From: an uncultured Alphaproteobacteria bacterium
GTDB lineage: Bacteria; Pseudomonadota; Alphaproteobacteria; Caulobacterales; Caulobacteraceae
Length of the DNA stretch: 9,477 bases
Direction: 5' to 3'
Assembly: GCA_903928755.1 (NCBI GenBank)
Contig: CAIYSH010000133.1
Coordinates: forward strand, 1 to 9,477
The position numbers were made by a program, and so were the translations under genes. The notes below the pieces were generated by a model. It was not told the origin of the DNA, did not search any database, and saw only the letters and a program-made list of their open reading frames with translations. Below are positions 6,414 to 9,477 of this stretch, piece by piece; positions within the stretch are counted from its first letter, which is position 1; each line of letters starts with the position of its first letter.

Positions 6414-7949
6414 CTAGTGCCCGCCCATCGGCCCACCTGTCATGGGCCTGGGTTTTGGTGCCAGCCAGACCACCGCCACGGCGATCATGAACACCACGCC
6501 CGCATACATGAACATCGTATTGGTTGAGATCATGATGGCCTGGACCTGGACCATGCGGTCCAGTTGGGCCAGGGCCTGCTCGTGACTGAATCCCCGGGAC
6601 ATCATGCCGTCGAGGGTCGCCTGCGGATTGGTCATGGCACCTGCCAGAAGCTCATGCTTGCGGCTGGCCGTGCTGTCCCAGGCCGTCGTCATGATCGAGG
6701 TCGCGAAGGCGGCCCCCATGGTGCGCAGGAAATTGGAGAGCCCTGAGGCCGAGGCGGTCTCCTCCGGGTTGACCGAAGACATGGCCAGATTGGTGGTCGA
6801 TATGAAGAAGAAGGGCATGCCAAAGCCCATGATGAACTGTGGCAGGGCGATGTTCCAGAAGGTCGCATCGGTGGTAAATCCCGTCCGCCAGAAGGCCATC
6901 AGGCCCATCCAGAACACGCCGAACGAGGTCAGCAGACGACCATCCACCTTGCCGACAAACCGGGCGACAACCGGCGACATGCAGACAGCCAGTATACCGT
7001 TCAGACACCCGGCATATCCCGCCCAGGTGGCGGTATAGCCCATGGTCGTCTGCAACCAGAGGGGGACAAGCACCACGCAGGCAAAGAAGGCTCCGAAAGA
7101 CAGGCTCATCGTCGTCACCGCGGCCGAGAAGCCCCGGTGCCGGAAGACCCTTAGGTTGACGATGGGATTTAGGGCGGTCAGCTCCCAGATCAGGAAGGAT
7201 ATGAACCCGACGACCGCCACCAGGCCCAGCATGATGATGGTCGGCGACGAGAACCAGTCGAGCTCCTTGCCCTTGTCCAGCATGATCTGCATGGCCCCCA
7301 CCCAGGTGACCAGCAGGGCCAGGCCCATATAGTCCACGGGCACCTTGCGGGTGGCGGTGTCGTGGGCGATCAGCATCCGGTAGGCGAAGATGCCGACAAA
7401 GGCTGCGACCGGGATGTTGATCAGGAAGATCCAGCTCCAGTGCAGATTGTCGGAAATCTGCCCTCCAAGAATGGGTCCGGCTATGGGGGCCACAACTGTG
7501 GTCATACTCCACAGTCCCATGGCAGCACCCGCCCGTTCCCGGGGGAAGATGTGGAGCATGAGCGTCTGTGACATGGGCATGATCGGGCCACCGCAGAGCC
7601 CCTGCGCGACCCGGAAGGCGACCAGAAGGGCAAAGCTCGGTGCTACCCCGCAGAGGAGGGAAAACAACCCGAACCCGGCCATGCCGAAGGCGAAAACCCG
7701 GACGGCCCCAAATCTCTGGGCCAGCCAGCCGGTGAGGGGAACGGTAATGGCTTCAGCCACGCTGTAGGATGTGATCACCCATGTACCCTGGGCGGGAGAG
7801 ACCGCCAGGGCACCGGCAATGTGCGGCACGGAAACATTGGCGATGGTCGTGTCCAGCACCACCATGAAGTTGGCGAGGCCCAGCAGCAAGGCTGCCGCCA
7901 GGAGGCGACTTCCGGTCAGGGGATTGGTCTGGGCCGTCTGGTAAGTCAC
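6414..7949 (-). CDS. emrB: EmrB-type multidrug efflux MFS transporter (DHA2, 14 TM)
   Basis: This inner-membrane drug:proton antiporter belongs to the DHA2 branch of the major facilitator superfamily. Its 511 residues are typical for 14 membrane helices. Motifs: LDTTIANVSVPHIAGAL in helix 1 (32-48, motif D1), GWLAQRFGAVRVF in loop 2-3 (74-86, motif A), RVAQGLCGG in helix 4 (113-121, motif B), and APIAGPILGGQISDN in helix 5 (154-168, antiporter motif C) followed by WSWIFLINIP. The last helix (about 480-498) precedes a short tail rich in Pro, Gly and Met. The start is GTG at 7949, seven bases after the stop of the adaptor gene, with only a weak AGG upstream; no better start precedes LLAAALLLGLANF. 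EmrB proteins work with an EmrA adaptor and an outer-membrane channel, and both are present next door. Substrates cannot be read from the sequence; the family exports hydrophobic agents such as uncouplers and quinolone-like drugs. Confidence 0.93.
   Translation of the reverse strand: MTYQTAQTNPLTGSRLLAAALLLGLANFMVVLDTTIANVSVPHIAGALAVSPAQGTWVITSYSVAEAITVPLTGWLAQRFGAVRVFAFGMAGFGLFSLLCGVAPSFALLVAFRVAQGLCGGPIMPMSQTLMLHIFPRERAGAAMGLWSMTTVVAPIAGPILGGQISDNLHWSWIFLINIPVAAFVGIFAYRMLIAHDTATRKVPVDYMGLALLVTWVGAMQIMLDKGKELDWFSSPTIIMLGLVAVVGFISFLIWELTALNPIVNLRVFRHRGFSAAVTTMSLSFGAFFACVVLVPLWLQTTMGYTATWAGYAGCLNGILAVCMSPVVARFVGKVDGRLLTSFGVFWMGLMAFWRTGFTTDATFWNIALPQFIMGFGMPFFFISTTNLAMSSVNPEETASASGLSNFLRTMGAAFATSIMTTAWDSTASRKHELLAGAMTNPQATLDGMMSRGFSHEQALAQLDRMVQVQAIMISTNTMFMYAGVVFMIAVAVVWLAPKPRPMTGGPMGGH
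6424..6456 (+). terminator. Putative intrinsic terminator of the nuo-birA-coaX-rnj operon
   Basis: On the plus strand CCCA (6424-6427) and GGCCCA (6430-6435) pair with TGGGCC (6443-6448) and TGGG (6449-6452). They form a ten-pair stem with a two-base bulge (6428-6429) and a seven-base loop. TTTT (6453-6456) follows directly. The hairpin sits 38 bp after the lipoprotein stop, inside the last codons of the convergent efflux pump gene. The U tract is short, so efficiency may be moderate. On the minus strand no T run follows the stem, so it would not terminate the efflux operon. Confidence 0.45.
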
Positions 7950-7956
7950 GATCAGC

Positions 7957-9033
7957 CTAGGGCTTCGAGGTGTTGATGATGGCCTTCATGGACAGGCCAA
8001 CGCGCAGGGGGTGGGCGGCCAGTTCCCTAGGGTCGAGGGCAATGCGCACAGGCACCCGCTGGACCACCTTGATCCAGTTGCCCGTGGCGTTCTGGGCCGG
8101 GATCACCGAGAAGGCCGAGCCGGTCCCCCCGGAAAGACCAATGACCTTGCCGGTATATTTCACCTTGTCGCCATAGAGGTCTGAGATCAGTTCCACGGAC
8201 TGGCCGATGGCGACATTACGCAGCTGGACTTCCTTGAAATTGGCCTCGACATAGGCGCTCTGGACGGGGACGATCACCATGAGTGTCGCTCCCGGAGCGA
8301 CCTTCTGGCCAACCTCGATGCTGTTTCGCGTCACGACTCCATCGACAGGTGCGCGGACAATCGTTCTGGACAGATCAAGCTCGGCCTGGGCCAGACGCGC
8401 CCGCGCTCCCACAACCTCGGGGTTTGTGGCAACCTCGCTGCCGGCTGTCAGGGTGCTGGCGGCATCCTGCTGGGCCCTGGCGGCGATGGCTGATGCCCTG
8501 ACCTGGGCAAGGGAGGCGCGCGCTGCGGCGAGCTGGGTTTCTGCCGAGGTCAGTTCATCGCCCGACACAGCACCTTCAGCTGACAGGGCCTTGCGGCGTC
8601 CGAATTCAATTTCGGCGCGGCGCAGTTCCGCCTGGGCCCGATCAATGTCAGAGGTCCTTGCATCGACCTGCGCAGACAGGGCCCGATCATTGGCGAAGTA
8701 TTGCCTGACCCGGCGCTGGGCCTGGTCCAGATCGGCTCGGGAACGCGCTACGGTGAGCCTGAAATCCTGGGGGTCGATCAAGGCCAGGACGTCGCCGCGC
8801 CTGACCACCTGTGTTTCATGCACTGGAACGGAGACCAGGGCCCCGCTGACGAGGGCGGTGACCTGGGCTGTCGAGGCCTGGACATAGGCATTGTCGGTTT
8901 CGACGTGCCTGGATCCCACCAGCAGCCAATAGGCCAGCCAGATCAGCCCCAATGTCCCCACAACGCCGCCGAGTATACTGAACAGACGACGACGGCTGGA
9001 CGGCGCGACCGGCTGGGCTTGGTCTTGGGACAT
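7957..9033 (-). CDS. emrA: EmrA/HlyD-type periplasmic adaptor subunit
   Basis: This membrane-fusion protein links the EmrB pump to an outer-membrane channel. From ATG 9033 it has 358 residues. A short basic cytoplasmic tail (SSRRR, 12-16) precedes one membrane anchor (about 18-40), then HVETDNAYVQA (43-53), a family signature. The first lipoyl half (about 56-90) is followed by a long Ala/Arg/Gln-rich coiled-coil hairpin (about 91-222). The second lipoyl half contains RTIVRAPVDGVVTRN (223-237). The beta-barrel has YVEANFKEVQL (261-271), and FSVIPAQNATGNW (308-320) with VQRVPVRI (324-331) is characteristic of EmrA. I chose ATG 9033 because it gives a standard N-terminus and a modest GAAAG ribosome site. 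An upstream GTG at 9090 would add 19 residues and overlap the channel gene. The gene ends seven bases before emrB, and 28 bases separate its start from the upstream channel gene stop. Confidence 0.93.
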   Translation of the reverse strand: MSQDQAQPVAPSSRRRLFSILGGVVGTLGLIWLAYWLLVGSRHVETDNAYVQASTAQVTALVSGALVSVPVHETQVVRRGDVLALIDPQDFRLTVARSRADLDQAQRRVRQYFANDRALSAQVDARTSDIDRAQAELRRAEIEFGRRKALSAEGAVSGDELTSAETQLAAARASLAQVRASAIAARAQQDAASTLTAGSEVATNPEVVGARARLAQAELDLSRTIVRAPVDGVVTRNSIEVGQKVAPGATLMVIVPVQSAYVEANFKEVQLRNVAIGQSVELISDLYGDKVKYTGKVIGLSGGTGSAFSVIPAQNATGNWIKVVQRVPVRIALDPRELAAHPLRVGLSMKAIINTSKP

Positions 9034-9061
9034 GGTCAAGTCTTTCGCAGATGTGTTCAGA

Positions 9062-9477
9062 TCAGCGGCGGAAGCCGCCACCAAGGGCACGGGTCAGGCT
9101 GGCGTCCAGGCCGAGGGCCCTTGCCTCCAGCTGGGCCACAGCGCGCCGCTGGGCGATGACGGCGTTTTCGGAGGACAGCAGGACCAGATAGCTGGAGAGG
9201 CCGCCTTCGTAGCGTAACCGGGCAATATTGTATGCGGCTTCACTTGAGATCAGGGCTTCGCGGGCTGCAGTGAGCCGGGTCGCAAGGGATCGCTCTCCAG
9301 CCGTTGCGTCGGCAATGTCCCTCAGGGCCATGACCAGGGTCTGGTTGTAGACCGCCACGGCGGCGTCATATTCTGCGCGTGCGCCGTGATAGCCAGCCTC
9401 CAGACGGCCACCTTCAAAGATCGGCAGGCTCAGCGCCAGGCCGACCTGGCCAATTTCGGATCCGGACCTGGTCAACA
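9062..9477 (-). CDS. NodT-family outer-membrane efflux channel (N-terminal part outside window)
   Basis: The C-terminal 138 residues or so of a TolC-like outer-membrane factor are visible; the frame stays open to the right edge. The TTG at 9475 is internal, not a start. Family signatures of the NodT/RND-type outer-membrane lipoproteins: LSLPIFEGGRLEAGY, a helical repeat with YNQTLVMALRDIADA, RYEGGLSSYLVLLSSE, and the terminal segment ending RALGGGF. The fold is a trimeric beta-barrel with a long periplasmic alpha tunnel. A full-length member would have about 450-500 residues with an N-terminal lipobox, which cannot be checked here. It is the promoter-proximal of the three efflux genes seen, so the operon promoter, and perhaps a regulator gene, should lie beyond the window. 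It would dock with the adjacent EmrA-EmrB pair to form a complete three-part exporter. Confidence 0.9.
   Translation of the reverse strand, partial: LTRSGSEIGQVGLALSLPIFEGGRLEAGYHGARAEYDAAVAVYNQTLVMALRDIADATAGERSLATRLTAAREALISSEAAYNIARLRYEGGLSSYLVLLSSENAVIAQRRAVAQLEARALGLDASLTRALGGGFRR
9065..9078 (-). other. Small GC hairpin at the channel/adaptor gene junction
   Basis: GCGGC (9065-9069) and GCCGC (9074-9078) form a five-pair stem around a four-base loop, directly beside the stop codon of the outer-membrane channel gene and about 30 bases before the adaptor start. No T run follows on either strand, so it is not a standard terminator. It may be only a by-product of the codons for the conserved GGGFRR end, but it could influence mRNA processing or coupling between the two genes. 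Confidence 0.25.

Noticed and set aside
8279..8887. A 202-codon plus-strand frame antisense to the EmrA adaptor gene.
   Set aside because: The product is an Ala/Arg/Ser-rich low-complexity sequence without a motif, and the minus strand carries a complete, motif-rich EmrA.
6414..9477. The efflux operon as part of a mobile resistance island.
   Set aside because: No transposase, integrase, direct repeats or clear shift in base composition can be seen, and tripartite Emr-type systems are common chromosomal genes in this group.

Overview
The window looks like a chromosomal segment of a GC-rich alphaproteobacterium, most likely in or near Caulobacterales (Caulobacter/Phenylobacterium-like). The reasons are the gene order nuoM-nuoN-birA-coaX-rnj, the wording of the conserved protein motifs, and the strong C/G preference at third codon positions. 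The lineage call is inference from family knowledge, not from a database search. The window is almost entirely coding. No stretch above 300 bases lacks a gene, and I saw no tRNA, rRNA, CRISPR array, insertion sequence or prophage gene.

Plus strand, 1-6385: the distal end of a complex I (nuo) operon runs into housekeeping genes. nuoM (its first few codons lie outside the window) and nuoN encode two antiporter-like proton-pumping membrane subunits of NADH:quinone oxidoreductase. They are followed by birA (biotin protein ligase without a DNA-binding domain), coaX (type III pantothenate kinase, first step of CoA synthesis), rnj (ribonuclease J) and a small, unrecognised, predicted lipoprotein gene. 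The genes are packed tightly: 10 nt between nuoM and nuoN, then three successive junctions with no spacer at all (TAG|GTG, TGA|ATG, TAA|ATG), then a 4-nt ATGA overlap. This implies one transcript with strong translational coupling. A bulged hairpin followed by TTTT at 6424-6456 is a plausible terminator for this operon and lies inside the 3' end of the convergent neighbour.

Minus strand, 6414-9477: a three-gene tripartite drug-efflux operon read right to left. It comprises a NodT-type outer-membrane channel (N-terminal part outside the window), an EmrA/HlyD-type periplasmic adaptor, and an EmrB-type 14-helix MFS pump of the DHA2 class. Together they would form a proton-driven conduit from the cytoplasm or inner membrane to the outside. 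Its promoter and any regulator must lie beyond base 9477. It converges on the plus-strand operon with only 28 bp between stop codons.

All recognised genes belong to well-known families, and I found no clearly new multi-gene system. The points most worth a second look are the stop-start in-frame chain nuoN-birA-coaX-rnj, the coupled small lipoprotein after rnj, the Glu-for-Asp change in the first CoaX motif, and the terminator embedded in a convergent gene.
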